A stretch of DNA of 64,000 nucleotides, from contig DASXVX010000033.1 of the NCBI GenBank assembly GCA_036504075.1, positions 76,433-140,432 of the forward strand, given 5' to 3'. Shown here one piece after another: positions 1-8,656 of this stretch; position 1 is the first letter of the stretch, and each line of letters starts with the position of its first letter. The notes under the pieces were generated by a model, which made no database searches, had not been told where the DNA came from, and was given only the letters and a program-made list of their open reading frames with translations. The stretch comes from DASXVX01 sp036504075 (lineage in GTDB: Bacteria > Bacillota > Sulfobacillia > Symbiobacteriales > Symbiobacteriaceae). The position numbers and the translations under genes were made by a program.

Positions 1-23
1 GCCTCGCCCTTTTGCATTGGAGC

Positions 24-1982
24 CTAGTCCCCGGTCGCCTGGCTCCGGGTGTAGTTGAGCATGCCGCCCGCCAGAATGATATCCGCCTGGCGGCGGGTCA
101 GGCCCGCCTTCACCTGGAACGCGAAATTCTTGGTGACGTTCTTCACGGTGAGAAGCTCTTCCCCGGTCTGGAGCGCCTTGGCGGCGTCCAGGATCTCCAG
201 GGCGTCGCCCTGCTCGATCTTGTCATAGTCCGCCGGGTTGGCAAAAGTCAGCGGCAGAATGCCGAAGTTGACCAGGTTGGCCCGGTGAATGCGGGCGAAG
301 GACTTCACGATCTTCGCCTTGACGCCCAGATACATGGGCGCGAGGGCGGCGTGCTCACGGGAGGAGCCCTGGCCGTAGTTCTCGCCGCCGACGATGATCG
401 ACCAGGTCCCCTTCGCCTTCAGCTCAAGCGCCCGCTGCGGGAAGGTGGGGTCGACCATCTCGTAGACGTACTGGGAGATCTTCGGAATGTTGGACCGCAG
501 CGGCAGCACCTTGCCGCCGGCCGGCATGATGTGGTCGGTGGTGATGTTGTCGACGACCTTCAGCGTCGCAGAGCCCTTCACGGCCTCGGGCAGGGCGCCC
601 ACCATGGGCAGGGCGGCGATGTTCGGGCCGCGGACGACGACGGCATCCTTGGCCGCCGCGGGCTCCAGCGGGGAGACGATCATGTTGTCGTCAACCTTAT
701 AGACCGACGGCATGGGCACGTCGACCCACGCCAGGCCCAGGTGCCGCGGGTCGGTGATTTTGCCGGAGATCGCTGCGGCGACGCAGGTCTCGGGCGAAGC
801 CAGATAAACCTGCCCATCACGGGTGCCGGACCGGCCTTCGAAGTTCCGGTTGAAGGAGCGAACGGTCACGGCGCCGGTGGACGGCGACTGGCCCATGCCG
901 ATGCACGGACCGCAGGCCGATTCCAGAATGCGGGCGCCGGCGTTGATCAGGTCGGCGAGGGCGCCGCTGTCGGCCAGCATCGTGAAGACCTGCTTGGAAC
1001 CCGGCGCCACTGCGAAGGAGACGTCCTTGTGAACGGTCTTGCCCTTCAGCATCTTGGCGATGCGGGTCAGCTCCATGAAGTTGGAGTTGGTGCAGGAGCC
1101 CACGAGCACCTGCTGAACCGGGGTCCCCTCGACTTCGGTGACGGCAACGACGTTATCCGGCATATGCGGCTTGGCAATGCGCGGGGTGAGGGCGTTCAGG
1201 TCGATCTCGATGTGCTCGTCATAGATCGCATCGGCGTCGGCCGCCAGGGCGACGAAGACGTTCTCACGGCCCTGGGCCTTGAGGTAGGCCAGGGTCTGAT
1301 CGTCCGACGGGAAGACCGAGCACGTGGCGCCCAGTTCGGCGCCCATGTTGGTGATGGTGCCGCGCTCGGGAACGGTGAGGCTCTTCACGCCTTCGCCGTA
1401 GTACTCGACGACCTTGCCGACGCCGCCCTTGACGGTCATGATCCGCAGGACTTCGAGGATGATATCCTTCGCGGTGGTCCAGGGCTGCAGCGAGCCTGTC
1501 AGCTTGATGCCGACCACCTTCGGGCAGGCCAGGTAGAACGCCCCGCCGCCCATGGCGACAGCCACGTCCAGGCCGCCGGCGCCCATGGCCAGCATGGCCA
1601 TGCCACCGCCGGTCGGGGTGTGGGAGTCAGAACCCAGCAGGGTTTTGCCAGGGGCTGCAAACCGCTCCAGGTGAACCTGATGGCAGATGCCGTTGCCCGG
1701 ACGGGAGAAGTGGACGCCGTGCTTGGCCGCGACGGTCTGGAGGAAGCGGTGGTCGTCCGCATTCTCAAAGCCCGTCTGCAGGGTATTATGGTCAACATAG
1801 GAGACGGAGACCTCCGTCTTGACGCGGGGGACCCCCATCGCTTCGAACTGTAAGTATGACATTGTACCGGTGGCGTCCTGGGTGAGCGTCTGGTCGATGC
1901 GAATCGCGATCTCCTTGCCGGTGACCATTTCACCTTCGACCAGGTGCGCCTTCAGGATCTTCTGGGTCAGATTCATGCCCAT
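24..1982 (-). CDS. acn: Aconitate hydratase, monomeric Aquifex-type
   Basis: This [4Fe-4S] enzyme interconverts citrate and isocitrate in the TCA cycle. The 652-residue protein shows the aconitase DSHTP motif near residue 120 and the three cluster cysteines as CTNS (C297) and CGPC (C357, C360), followed by the C-terminal swivel domain (SREHAALAP). Its length fits the compact single-chain bacterial aconitase family rather than the 900-residue AcnA. The first ATG is preferred because a GGAGGG site lies about 7 nt upstream; a second in-frame ATG six bases later is possible. It lies 25 nt downstream of an IclR-type regulator gene on the same strand, so the two are probably cotranscribed. The other TCA genes of the window are at 8.6-12.4 kb. 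Confidence 0.95.
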   Translation of the reverse strand: MGMNLTQKILKAHLVEGEMVTGKEIAIRIDQTLTQDATGTMSYLQFEAMGVPRVKTEVSVSYVDHNTLQTGFENADDHRFLQTVAAKHGVHFSRPGNGICHQVHLERFAAPGKTLLGSDSHTPTGGGMAMLAMGAGGLDVAVAMGGGAFYLACPKVVGIKLTGSLQPWTTAKDIILEVLRIMTVKGGVGKVVEYYGEGVKSLTVPERGTITNMGAELGATCSVFPSDDQTLAYLKAQGRENVFVALAADADAIYDEHIEIDLNALTPRIAKPHMPDNVVAVTEVEGTPVQQVLVGSCTNSNFMELTRIAKMLKGKTVHKDVSFAVAPGSKQVFTMLADSGALADLINAGARILESACGPCIGMGQSPSTGAVTVRSFNRNFEGRSGTRDGQVYLASPETCVAAAISGKITDPRHLGLAWVDVPMPSVYKVDDNMIVSPLEPAAAKDAVVVRGPNIAALPMVGALPEAVKGSATLKVVDNITTDHIMPAGGKVLPLRSNIPKISQYVYEMVDPTFPQRALELKAKGTWSIIVGGENYGQGSSREHAALAPMYLGVKAKIVKSFARIHRANLVNFGILPLTFANPADYDKIEQGDALEILDAAKALQTGEELLTVKNVTKNFAFQVKAGLTRRQADIILAGGMLNYTRSQATGD

Positions 1983-2007
1983 CAGGTTCCCTCCATGTGC
2001 TATACAG

Positions 2008-2931
2008 TTACAGCCTCAGGCCAATGGCATGCGCACTCTGCATCACCATCGCACCCAGGCGGGCGGAAGAGTCAGCATCGAACCGGTTGACCGGTCCCGA
2101 GATTGCCAGTGCAGCTACGCACCGGCCCATGCGGTCGAGGACCGGAGCGGCAATCGAAGCCACCCCCCACTCCCGCTCCTCCAGACTTGACCCCCAGCCC
2201 CGGGCGCGGGCCTCGTTAAGAGCCGCTTCCAGGACTGTCCGGTCAAAGTCAGAGGGCAGAATCGAACTCAGAATCTGTTCACGTTCAGCCGGGGGAGCCC
2301 AACCGATCAATACCTTGCCGGAGGCGCCAAGATAGAGTGGCAGTCGCTCCCCCAACCCCACGACGCGGCGTACGGTCAGCGGGCCCTCGGCCCGCTGGAC
2401 CCGCACCCGCTCGAAACCGTCCCGCACATAGAGCGACACGGTTTCCTGAGCCCGGTCCCGGAGCAGGAGCATTTCGGGGTAGGCCACGGCCGGCACGTCG
2501 CCCGAAGTCAGGTAGACACTGGCCAACTCCAGGGCTTTGAGCCCCAGGTGGTAACGCCCGGTGTTTTCGTCCTTGCGGACGAACCCCTTGGCCTCCAGTG
2601 CCGCCAGAATCCGGTGGACGTTGCTCTTGTACAGGCCGACTTTCTCGGCGATTTGGGTCACACCGAGGCCCTGAGGCTCTCCCGCGAAACAGAGTAGAAC
2701 GTCTAGAGCCCGCTCAACGGAACGGATCGTCGACCCTTCTTCTCTCAGGAGGCCACCCCCCAACGAAGCGGAGCGAAACCTATTAGGTTCGGCTTGGAAC
2801 GTTCGGCTTGAAATGAAGGCCAGAACTCGAGTGCCGGTCAGCCCACCGTCACCTTCGCCCGTCTGTGACCTGACGTCCGTTCCTGACGACGGCTCCGGGC
2901 CGCCATCATGCACGGGCGTTATTGGCTTCAT
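2008..2931 (-). CDS. IclR-family transcriptional regulator
   Basis: This is a DNA-binding regulator with an N-terminal winged helix (IRSVERALDVLLCFAGE, then QIAEKVGLYKSNVHRIL) and a C-terminal effector domain (ERLPLYLGASGKVLIGW) typical of the IclR family. The longest frame gives 307 residues, about 55 more than usual, and the first 56 residues resemble no domain. A TTG at 2763 or a CTG at 2748 would give the normal length of about 250 residues. If so, 2764-2935 would be a leader holding a 10-bp direct repeat (GTTCGGCTTG at 2787-2796 and 2801-2810). The gene sits directly upstream of aconitase, so control of citrate or acetate metabolism is likely, but the ligand cannot be read from sequence. 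Confidence 0.88.
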   Translation of the reverse strand: MKPITPVHDGGPEPSSGTDVRSQTGEGDGGLTGTRVLAFISSRTFQAEPNRFRSASLGGGLLREEGSTIRSVERALDVLLCFAGEPQGLGVTQIAEKVGLYKSNVHRILAALEAKGFVRKDENTGRYHLGLKALELASVYLTSGDVPAVAYPEMLLLRDRAQETVSLYVRDGFERVRVQRAEGPLTVRRVVGLGERLPLYLGASGKVLIGWAPPAEREQILSSILPSDFDRTVLEAALNEARARGWGSSLEEREWGVASIAAPVLDRMGRCVAALAISGPVNRFDADSSARLGAMVMQSAHAIGLRL

Positions 2932-2942
2932 TCCACACTTTC

Positions 2943-2973
2943 ACTATACCACGTCTGTTCCACGAGATGGAAC
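2943..2973 (-). promoter_or_regulatory. Candidate iclR-acn promoter with IclR-type operator
   Basis: On the minus strand a TATAGT -10 box lies at 2943-2948. Overlapping the -35 region is a perfect inverted repeat GTTCCA-N5-TGGAAC (2957-2973). TGGAA/TTCCA half sites are the kind of palindrome bound by IclR-family proteins, so autoregulation is plausible. The -35 match (TTCCAT) is poor. Transcription from here would begin about 5 nt before the first ATG of the regulator. Confidence 0.45.
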
Positions 2974-3201
2974 GCCGTTCTGAAAATCGAATGATACAAT
3001 GTGGCGCTCATTATGATCAGAATGGACAATACGTCAGACAACCCAATCGGGTAGTGGCGTTGCCGGGTGGCGAACGACTGTCTGACCGAAGCGCTAACGT
3101 TTGCCGATGGGTTGGGGTGGAACCATGCCTGTTTGTTATTGATCGTTTTCTGTATCAGAATTTGTAGTTATTTTACACCCGCTCTATAGTGGAACCAGGG
3201 G

Positions 3202-4221
3202 GTGTTGCCCGTGGTCGTACTGGCAGTCGTGGTCGGGGTGTTCGTACTCCTGGCGGGGAGCCTGTTCCTCTGGCACGGGGCCGCCACAATCCTGGAAAAG
3301 CGGCGGTTCCGGCCGCCCGGAACGCTGCTCGACGTGGGCGGGCGCCGGGTGCACCTCTCGCTGGCCGGTCCTGCGGGCGACCAGACAGGCGGCCCGGCCG
3401 TGGTAATCGAGACGGGGCGCGGCCACCCGGCCATCCTTTGGAGCCATATTGCCACCGAGGTGGCCAGGACCGCCGGGGTCGTGCTGTACGACCGGCCCGG
3501 TTACGGCTGGAGCGACCCGACTTCCACGCCCCGGACCGGCCGGCAGGTTGCAGCGGAGTTGCATGCCCTGCTGCAGGCAGCCGGGGTCCCCGGGCCATAC
3601 ATACTTGTAGGGCACTCGCTGGGCGGCATGTACGTGCGGGCGTTCGCCGGGCTCTACCCCGCCGAAGTGGCTGGTCTGGTGCTGGTAGACGCCCGCCACG
3701 AAGATATCAGTCTCCTGCAGCCACCGGTCTTTGCGGAGGTGGACCGCAAGTTCTACCGACTTGTTCTGCCGCTGGCCCGGCTGGGCGTCGGGCGGCTCAT
3801 CGGGCGGCTGAAGCCGGGGGTCTTTATCGGCGGCCCGGCGATGCGGGAGAAGCTGCCGCCGGCCCTGCGGACCGTGGCTGATGCCGTTCTGCTCTGGCCC
3901 GACCTGCTGCCGGCCACGGCGGCTGAGACGGCCCGCTTTCCGGACGTAAGCGCCGAACTCTGCGCCTGCGGCGACCTGGGGGACAAGCCCCTGGTTGTAC
4001 TGACCGCCGGACGGCAGGAATTGGGGGGCTGGGGCATCGCCGGCGAAGAGTGGGAGCGGCTCCGGGCGATTATGGCGGCAGGGCAGGTAAAGTTGGCCCG
4101 CCTCTCGTCCCGGGGCCGGCAGACGATCGTGGCAGACTCGGGGCACAACATCTACCTGGAGCAGCCGGAGGTGGTCGTGCAGGCGATCCGCGCGGTCCTG
4201 GCAGCGGTGCGGGGGAACTGA
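3202..4221 (+). CDS. Membrane-anchored alpha/beta hydrolase
   Basis: The 339-residue protein starts with one hydrophobic segment (residues 3-25), so the catalytic domain is probably anchored at the outer face of the membrane. The alpha/beta hydrolase fold shows in the nucleophile elbow GHSLGG (S139), the preceding strand VVLYDRPGYGWSD and a C-terminal histidine in DSGHNIYLEQPE. The substrate is not predictable. The start is a GTG preceded closely by CAGGGG. It is a single gene divergent from iclR and ends at a strong terminator. Nothing in its neighbourhood ties it to a pathway. Confidence 0.85.
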   Translation: MLPVVVLAVVVGVFVLLAGSLFLWHGAATILEKRRFRPPGTLLDVGGRRVHLSLAGPAGDQTGGPAVVIETGRGHPAILWSHIATEVARTAGVVLYDRPGYGWSDPTSTPRTGRQVAAELHALLQAAGVPGPYILVGHSLGGMYVRAFAGLYPAEVAGLVLVDARHEDISLLQPPVFAEVDRKFYRLVLPLARLGVGRLIGRLKPGVFIGGPAMREKLPPALRTVADAVLLWPDLLPATAAETARFPDVSAELCACGDLGDKPLVVLTAGRQELGGWGIAGEEWERLRAIMAAGQVKLARLSSRGRQTIVADSGHNIYLEQPEVVVQAIRAVLAAVRGN

Positions 4222-4222
4222 A

Positions 4223-4254
4223 ACAGCCGCTGCCCGAGGGCAGCGGCTGTTTTT
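4223..4254. terminator. Strong hairpin terminator after the hydrolase gene
   Basis: A 13-bp perfect stem (ACAGCCGCTGCCC pairing with its complement) is followed by TTTT and preceded by AAA. It can therefore end transcription of the hydrolase gene and of the convergent proBA operon. Confidence 0.85.
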
Positions 4255-4298
4255 GCGGGCCGTGTGCGGACTTGCACGTCGCTAGGGGAGCCGCCGGG

Positions 4299-5528
4299 CT
4301 ACCGCACCTGACCACTCCCGCTGATGACGTATTTGTAGCTGGTCAGCTCCGCCAGGCCCATCGGGCCCCGGGCGTGCAGCTTCTGCGTGCTGATGCCGAT
4401 TTCCGCCCCGAAGCCAAACTCGGCGCCGTCGGTAAAACGGCTGGAGGCGTTATGGTAAACCGCTGCGGCATCCACTTCCCGCTGGAACTGGGCCGCTGCC
4501 GCAGCATCGGCGGTGATGATGACTTCGGAATGGCGGGTGCTATACCGGCGGATGTGCGCCATGGCTTCAGCGATGCCGTCGACCACCCGGACGGCCAGCG
4601 TCAGGTCCAGGTACTCCGCTGCCCAGTCCGCTTCCGTCGCCGCCTCCGCCCACGGCAGCAGTTCCCGTGTCTGGGGGCAGCCCCGCAGGGTGGCGCCGGC
4701 CGCCCGGAGCGCCTCGCCGGCCCGGGGCAGGAACTCGCCGGCGACCGCCCGGTCCACCAGCAGCGTCTCGGCTGCGTTGCATACCGCCGGATTGGAACAC
4801 TTGGCATTGACGATGACCTTCGTGCCCATGTCCAGGTCGGCCGCCTCGTGGATGTACACGTGGCAGACGCCGGTCCCGGTCTCGATCACCGGCACCCGGC
4901 TCCGCTCCACCACCGTCCGGATGAGCCCCGCTCCGCCCCGGGGAATCAGCACGTCCACCAGCCCGGTCGCCAGCATCAACTCCTCGGCCGCCTCCCGGGT
5001 CGACGGCAGCACCTGCGCCAGGTCCGCCGGCAGCCCCGCCGCCGCCAGGCCCGCCGCCACCGCCGCTCCCAGCGCGGCGTTAGAGCGGGCCGACTCCTTG
5101 CCGCCTTTGAGCAGCACGGCGTTGCCCGTCTTCAGGCAGAGCGCAGCGGCATCCACGGTAACGCCGGGCCGGGACTCGTAAATGATGCCGATCACGCCCA
5201 GCGGCACCCGGAGCCGCCGAATCTGCAGGCCGTTCGGCCGCTCCCAGGCCGCCAGTTCCTCGCCCAGCAGGTCCGGCAGGGCCGCCACGGCCCGCACGCC
5301 CGCAATGATCCCGGCCAGCTTTGGCGCGTCGAGCCGCAGGCGGGCCACCAGCGGACCTGGCAGGTGCGCCGCCGCTTCCACGTCGGCCTGGTTGGCCGCC
5401 AGAATCTCCGGCACGTGGCCCTCCAGCGCCCGGGCCACCTGCTCCAGCGCCCGGTTCCGGACGTCGGCACCTACGGTCCCGATCGCCGGCTGGGCCGCTC
5501 CCGCCCGTTTCGCCATCTCCCGCACCAT
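4299..5528 (-). CDS. proA: Gamma-glutamyl phosphate reductase
   Basis: This NADPH-dependent enzyme reduces glutamyl-5-phosphate to glutamate semialdehyde, the second step of proline synthesis. The 409-residue protein carries family signatures throughout: VPLGVIGIIYESRPGVT near residue 110, the active-site region KCSNPAVCNAAETLL (C250), and the C-terminal stretch EFGFGAEIGISTQKLHARGPMGL. The length is normal. It lies 3 nt downstream of proB in one operon, both under the T-box leader at 6385-6650. A TAC-rich tail (ELTSYKYVISGSGQVR) ends it normally. Confidence 0.97.
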   Translation of the reverse strand: MVREMAKRAGAAQPAIGTVGADVRNRALEQVARALEGHVPEILAANQADVEAAAHLPGPLVARLRLDAPKLAGIIAGVRAVAALPDLLGEELAAWERPNGLQIRRLRVPLGVIGIIYESRPGVTVDAAALCLKTGNAVLLKGGKESARSNAALGAAVAAGLAAAGLPADLAQVLPSTREAAEELMLATGLVDVLIPRGGAGLIRTVVERSRVPVIETGTGVCHVYIHEAADLDMGTKVIVNAKCSNPAVCNAAETLLVDRAVAGEFLPRAGEALRAAGATLRGCPQTRELLPWAEAATEADWAAEYLDLTLAVRVVDGIAEAMAHIRRYSTRHSEVIITADAAAAAQFQREVDAAAVYHNASSRFTDGAEFGFGAEIGISTQKLHARGPMGLAELTSYKYVISGSGQVR

Positions 5529-5531
5529 GCG

Positions 5532-6353
5532 CTACACCTCCCGCGCCGGACGTAGGCCGGCCCCAACCGCGACGGGCTCGAACAGGGTGCCCACCGGCTC
5601 ACCCGCCACGATGTCCCGGACCACGCCCGGCCGGGCGCCCAGCGCCAGCACCGTCGGAATCCCGACCGCCCCGCAAATCCGGGCGGCATGCACTTTCGTG
5701 ACCATCCCGCCGGTGCCTTGCTGCGAGCCGGCCCCGCCGGCCGACCGTTCCAGGTCGTCGGCCAGCGAGACCTGGCGCAGCGGCACCAGGCCCGGGTTCG
5801 TCCGGGGGTCTGCGGGGTAGAAACCGTCCACATCGGAAAGCAGAATCAGCAGGTCCGCCGCCACCAGCACCGCCACCCGGGCGGACAGCGTATCGTTGTC
5901 GCCCACCCGAATCTCCTCGCTGGTCACCGTGTCGTTCTCGTTCACCACCGGAATGATCCGCCAGGCGAACAGCCGCTCCATGGTGGCCGCGGCGTTGGCC
6001 CGGCGGGTGGGGTCCTCCAGGTCCTGCCGGGTCAGCAGCACCTGCCCGACCGTAATGCCCGCCTCGGCAAACAGCCCCTGGTACCGCTGCATCAGCAGCC
6101 CCTGGCCCACTGCCGCCAGCGCCTGCTTGCTGGCCAGGTCCGGCGGACGGTGCTCCAGCCCCAGACGGCCCATGCCGGTCCCCACCGCCCCGGATGTCAC
6201 CAGCATCACGTCCCGCCCTTCGGCGTGCAGGTCCGCCAGTTGGCGAACCAGAGCCTCCATCCGTCCCAGGTGCAAATTGCCGCCCCGGTGAATCAGGGTG
6301 CTGGTTCCGACTTTGACGACAATCCGCCTTGCGTTGCTCAATTGGGTGCGCAT
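5532..6353 (-). CDS. proB: Glutamate 5-kinase, short form without PUA domain
   Basis: This kinase phosphorylates the gamma-carboxyl of glutamate in the first step of proline synthesis. It shows the amino-acid kinase fold: VVKVGTSTL at the N-terminus, LVTSGAVGTGMGRLGL near residue 53, VVNENDTV, the aspartate-rich LLSDVDGFYPADP, and the GTGGMVTKVHAA loop. At 273 residues it ends after the kinase domain and lacks the C-terminal PUA domain found in the 367-residue E. coli enzyme, so allosteric behaviour may differ. The ATG has an AGGAGGG site 7 nt upstream. It is the first gene of the T-box-controlled proBA operon. Confidence 0.96.
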   Translation of the reverse strand: MRTQLSNARRIVVKVGTSTLIHRGGNLHLGRMEALVRQLADLHAEGRDVMLVTSGAVGTGMGRLGLEHRPPDLASKQALAAVGQGLLMQRYQGLFAEAGITVGQVLLTRQDLEDPTRRANAAATMERLFAWRIIPVVNENDTVTSEEIRVGDNDTLSARVAVLVAADLLILLSDVDGFYPADPRTNPGLVPLRQVSLADDLERSAGGAGSQQGTGGMVTKVHAARICGAVGIPTVLALGARPGVVRDIVAGEPVGTLFEPVAVGAGLRPAREV

Positions 6354-6384
6354 CCGTCATCCCTCCTACCGGGGGTAAAGTGAT

Positions 6385-6650
6385 TTAAATAGAAATAGCC
6401 CCGTCCGACATGCCGGACGGGGCGTTTCGCTCCGTGGTACCACCTGGCTGAGCCTGCGTCAAAACAGGCCCTCTCATGAGCGCTCTGACAAGCGCCCCCG
6501 GATGGGTAACGGGCCGGGTGCCCGGGCGGCTCGTCGCCGCCGACTCGAGGATGGGTTCAGCAACGGCCACCCGTCCGGGCTTGCACCAAATGCCCGGCTC
6601 TCTGTGCAGGCGTCTCTTTGCCTACTGGTTCCCGTCAACGCCAATCAATA
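6385..6650 (-). promoter_or_regulatory. T-box riboswitch for proline, leader of proBA
   Basis: The minus-strand leader shows the T-box core AGGTGGTACCACGG (6432-6445), directly followed by a perfect 10-bp terminator stem (6398-6407 with 6414-6423) and a T-rich tract. Upstream is a Stem I-like fold whose apical arm is CCGGGC/GCCCGG (about 6572-6600). On its 3' side is GAA-CCC-A, placing CCC, a proline codon, in the specifier position (6553-6555). Uncharged proline tRNA should pair with the specifier and the T-box and prevent termination. The match between specifier and downstream proBA makes the call firm; exact 5' limits are estimated. Confidence 0.93.
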
Positions 6651-6659
6651 TTGTAGGTG

Positions 6660-6689
6660 ATTATAAGGCGGAAACCGCCGAGTTGTCAA
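6660..6689 (-). promoter_or_regulatory. Consensus sigma-70-type promoter for the T-box/proBA transcript
   Basis: TTGACA (6684-6689) and TATAAT (6660-6665) are both perfect and separated by 18 bp. The -35 box and spacer lie inside the last codons of ftsH and the -10 box overlaps its stop codon, so the proBA promoter is nested in the end of the upstream gene. Confidence 0.88.
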
Positions 6690-8436
6690 CCCCTTCCGCC
6701 GATTCCAGGCAGAACAAGCGCTCCACTTCCGCGCCATCCAGCGATTCGCGCGCAATCAGCGCCCGGGCCACCCGGTTGAGGGACTCCCGGTGGGACGCCA
6801 CCTGCATCCGAGCACGGCCGTAGGCCTCCATAACCAGCGACCGCACCGCCTCATCTACGACCCGGGCGGTCTGGTCCGAGCCATCCGGGTCGACGGCGAC
6901 CGGACCCAGTTCGCGGCTCATGCCCAGCCCGGTGACCATTTTGCGGGCCAGGTCGGTGGCCCGTTCCAGGTCGTCGGCGGCGCCGCTGCCCATTTCATCC
7001 AGGAGCGCCTCTTCCGCCGCCCGGCCGCCCAGCAATGCCGCAATCCGGTCGATCAGCTCGGAACGGGTGTAGAGCGCCTTGTCTTCCCGGGGCTGGTAGA
7101 GCACGTAACCCAGGGCTTTTCCCCGGGGGATGATCGTCACTTTGGCGATCGGATCGGCGTGGTCCAGGTGCCGGGAGACCACCGCATGGCCCGCCTCATG
7201 CACCGCCACCCGCCACCGCTCATCCGCCGCCATCGCCCGCGGCCGGGCCGGCCCGCCGGCCTGAATCCGCTCGTAGGCCGCCCCAAGTTCATCCATCGTA
7301 ATCGCCGGCCGGCGCCACCGGGCCGCCAGCAAGGCCGCCTCGTTCAACAGGTTTGCCAGGTCGGCGCCCGCAAACCCGATGGTCATGGAGGCGATCCGGT
7401 CCAGGTCTACATCGGCCGCCATCGGCTTCTCCTGCGCGTGGACGCCGAGAATCTCGCGGCGCCCCTGCCGGTCCGGCAGGTCCACGGCGATCTGCCGGTC
7501 GAACCGCCCGGGCCGCAGCAAGGCCGGGTCCAGAATATCCGACCGGTTGGTGGCCGCGATCATAATGATCCCGTCGCCCGTATCGAAACCGTCCATTTCC
7601 ACCAGCAGTTGATTCAGCGTCTGCTCCCGTTCCTCGTTGCCGGAAGTTACGCTAACGCCCCGGCGGCGTCCCACCGCATCGATTTCGTCGATGAACAGGA
7701 TGCACGGCGCACTCTTGCGGGCCTTGCCAAACAGGTCCCGCACCCGCGAAGCGCCGACCCCGGCAAAAAGCTCGACAAAGTCCGATCCGGAGATCGACAT
7801 GAACGACACCCCGGCCTCCCCCGCCACGGCCCTGGCCAGCAGCGTTTTGCCCGTGCCCGGCGGCCCCCAGAGCAGCACGCCCTTGGGAATGCGGGCGCCC
7901 ATCTCCCGGTATCGGTCCGGACTCTTCAGGAAGTCGATGACCTCCTGCAGCTCCTCTTTCACTTCTGGCATGCCGGCCACGTCGCGCATGGTGACCCGCT
8001 TGACGGAGGGAATGTAGGACTGGGCCCGGCTCTCGCCGAACGAAAAAACCTGGCCGGCCTGCCCGCCTCCGCTCATGAACCAGATGACGCCCCCCACCAG
8101 GATCAGCGGCAGCAGCCAGACCAGGAGGTTGCCACCATCGCCCTGGTCAGTGGCCTTGGCGTACGTCACCTCCACGCCGTTGGCCAGCAGCCGGGCTTCC
8201 AGGTCCCGGGTAGACCGGGGCAGCCGGACGAGGTAGTGCGCATCGTCCGGACCGTCGGCGGAGAGCATCGCCCCGGTAATGACGGCCCGGCTGATTCGCC
8301 CGCTATCCACTTGCTGCAGGAATTGGCTGTAGGGGTATTCCGCAGTTTTCGGGGCGGGGAGCAAGGGGATCAACACGACTATCCCCAGAAGCGCCAGAAT
8401 GAACAGCAGGGACACTCCCCGGGCTCCGTTCCGCAC
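6661..8436 (-). CDS. ftsH: ATP-dependent zinc metalloprotease FtsH
   Basis: This membrane-bound AAA+ protease degrades misfolded and regulatory membrane or cytosolic proteins as a hexamer. The 591-residue chain has two N-terminal membrane segments (about 8-27 and 104-122) flanking a short extracytoplasmic domain. The AAA module follows, with Walker A GPPGTGKT (191-198), Walker B FIDEID (248-253) and the SRH around ATNRSDILDPALLRPGRFDRQ. The zinc site is HEAGH (413-417). It is slightly shorter than E. coli FtsH because the C-terminal tail is brief. The gene stands alone upstream of proBA and carries that operon's promoter in its final codons. Confidence 0.97.
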   Translation of the reverse strand: MRNGARGVSLLFILALLGIVVLIPLLPAPKTAEYPYSQFLQQVDSGRISRAVITGAMLSADGPDDAHYLVRLPRSTRDLEARLLANGVEVTYAKATDQGDGGNLLVWLLPLILVGGVIWFMSGGGQAGQVFSFGESRAQSYIPSVKRVTMRDVAGMPEVKEELQEVIDFLKSPDRYREMGARIPKGVLLWGPPGTGKTLLARAVAGEAGVSFMSISGSDFVELFAGVGASRVRDLFGKARKSAPCILFIDEIDAVGRRRGVSVTSGNEEREQTLNQLLVEMDGFDTGDGIIMIAATNRSDILDPALLRPGRFDRQIAVDLPDRQGRREILGVHAQEKPMAADVDLDRIASMTIGFAGADLANLLNEAALLAARWRRPAITMDELGAAYERIQAGGPARPRAMAADERWRVAVHEAGHAVVSRHLDHADPIAKVTIIPRGKALGYVLYQPREDKALYTRSELIDRIAALLGGRAAEEALLDEMGSGAADDLERATDLARKMVTGLGMSRELGPVAVDPDGSDQTARVVDEAVRSLVMEAYGRARMQVASHRESLNRVARALIARESLDGAEVERLFCLESAEGVDNSAVSAL

Positions 8437-8600
8437 ACGGCTCCTCCTCCCCTGGATCGCAGGTGGCGACCAACGTCGCTATTACCCCTGTAAACGTAAT
8501 GGCGTGCCAGGATGTTCGGGGACTTTCAAGCAATAATATTCACCAGCCTTGTCCGTTGTGCCGTGATTCGGTGAGATTGCTGCACCGGTGTCGCCGCCGG

Positions 8601-8640
8601 AAAAAAACAAACAGGGAGATGCAGTGTGCATCTCCCTGTT
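8601..8640 (-). terminator. Terminator of the citrate synthase gene
   Basis: A perfect 14-bp stem (8610-8623 with 8627-8640) has a 3-nt loop. On the minus strand it is followed by GTTTTTTT, giving a classical intrinsic terminator 17 nt after the stop codon. Confidence 0.9.
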
Positions 8641-8656
8641 TCGTCTCGGAATGCGC

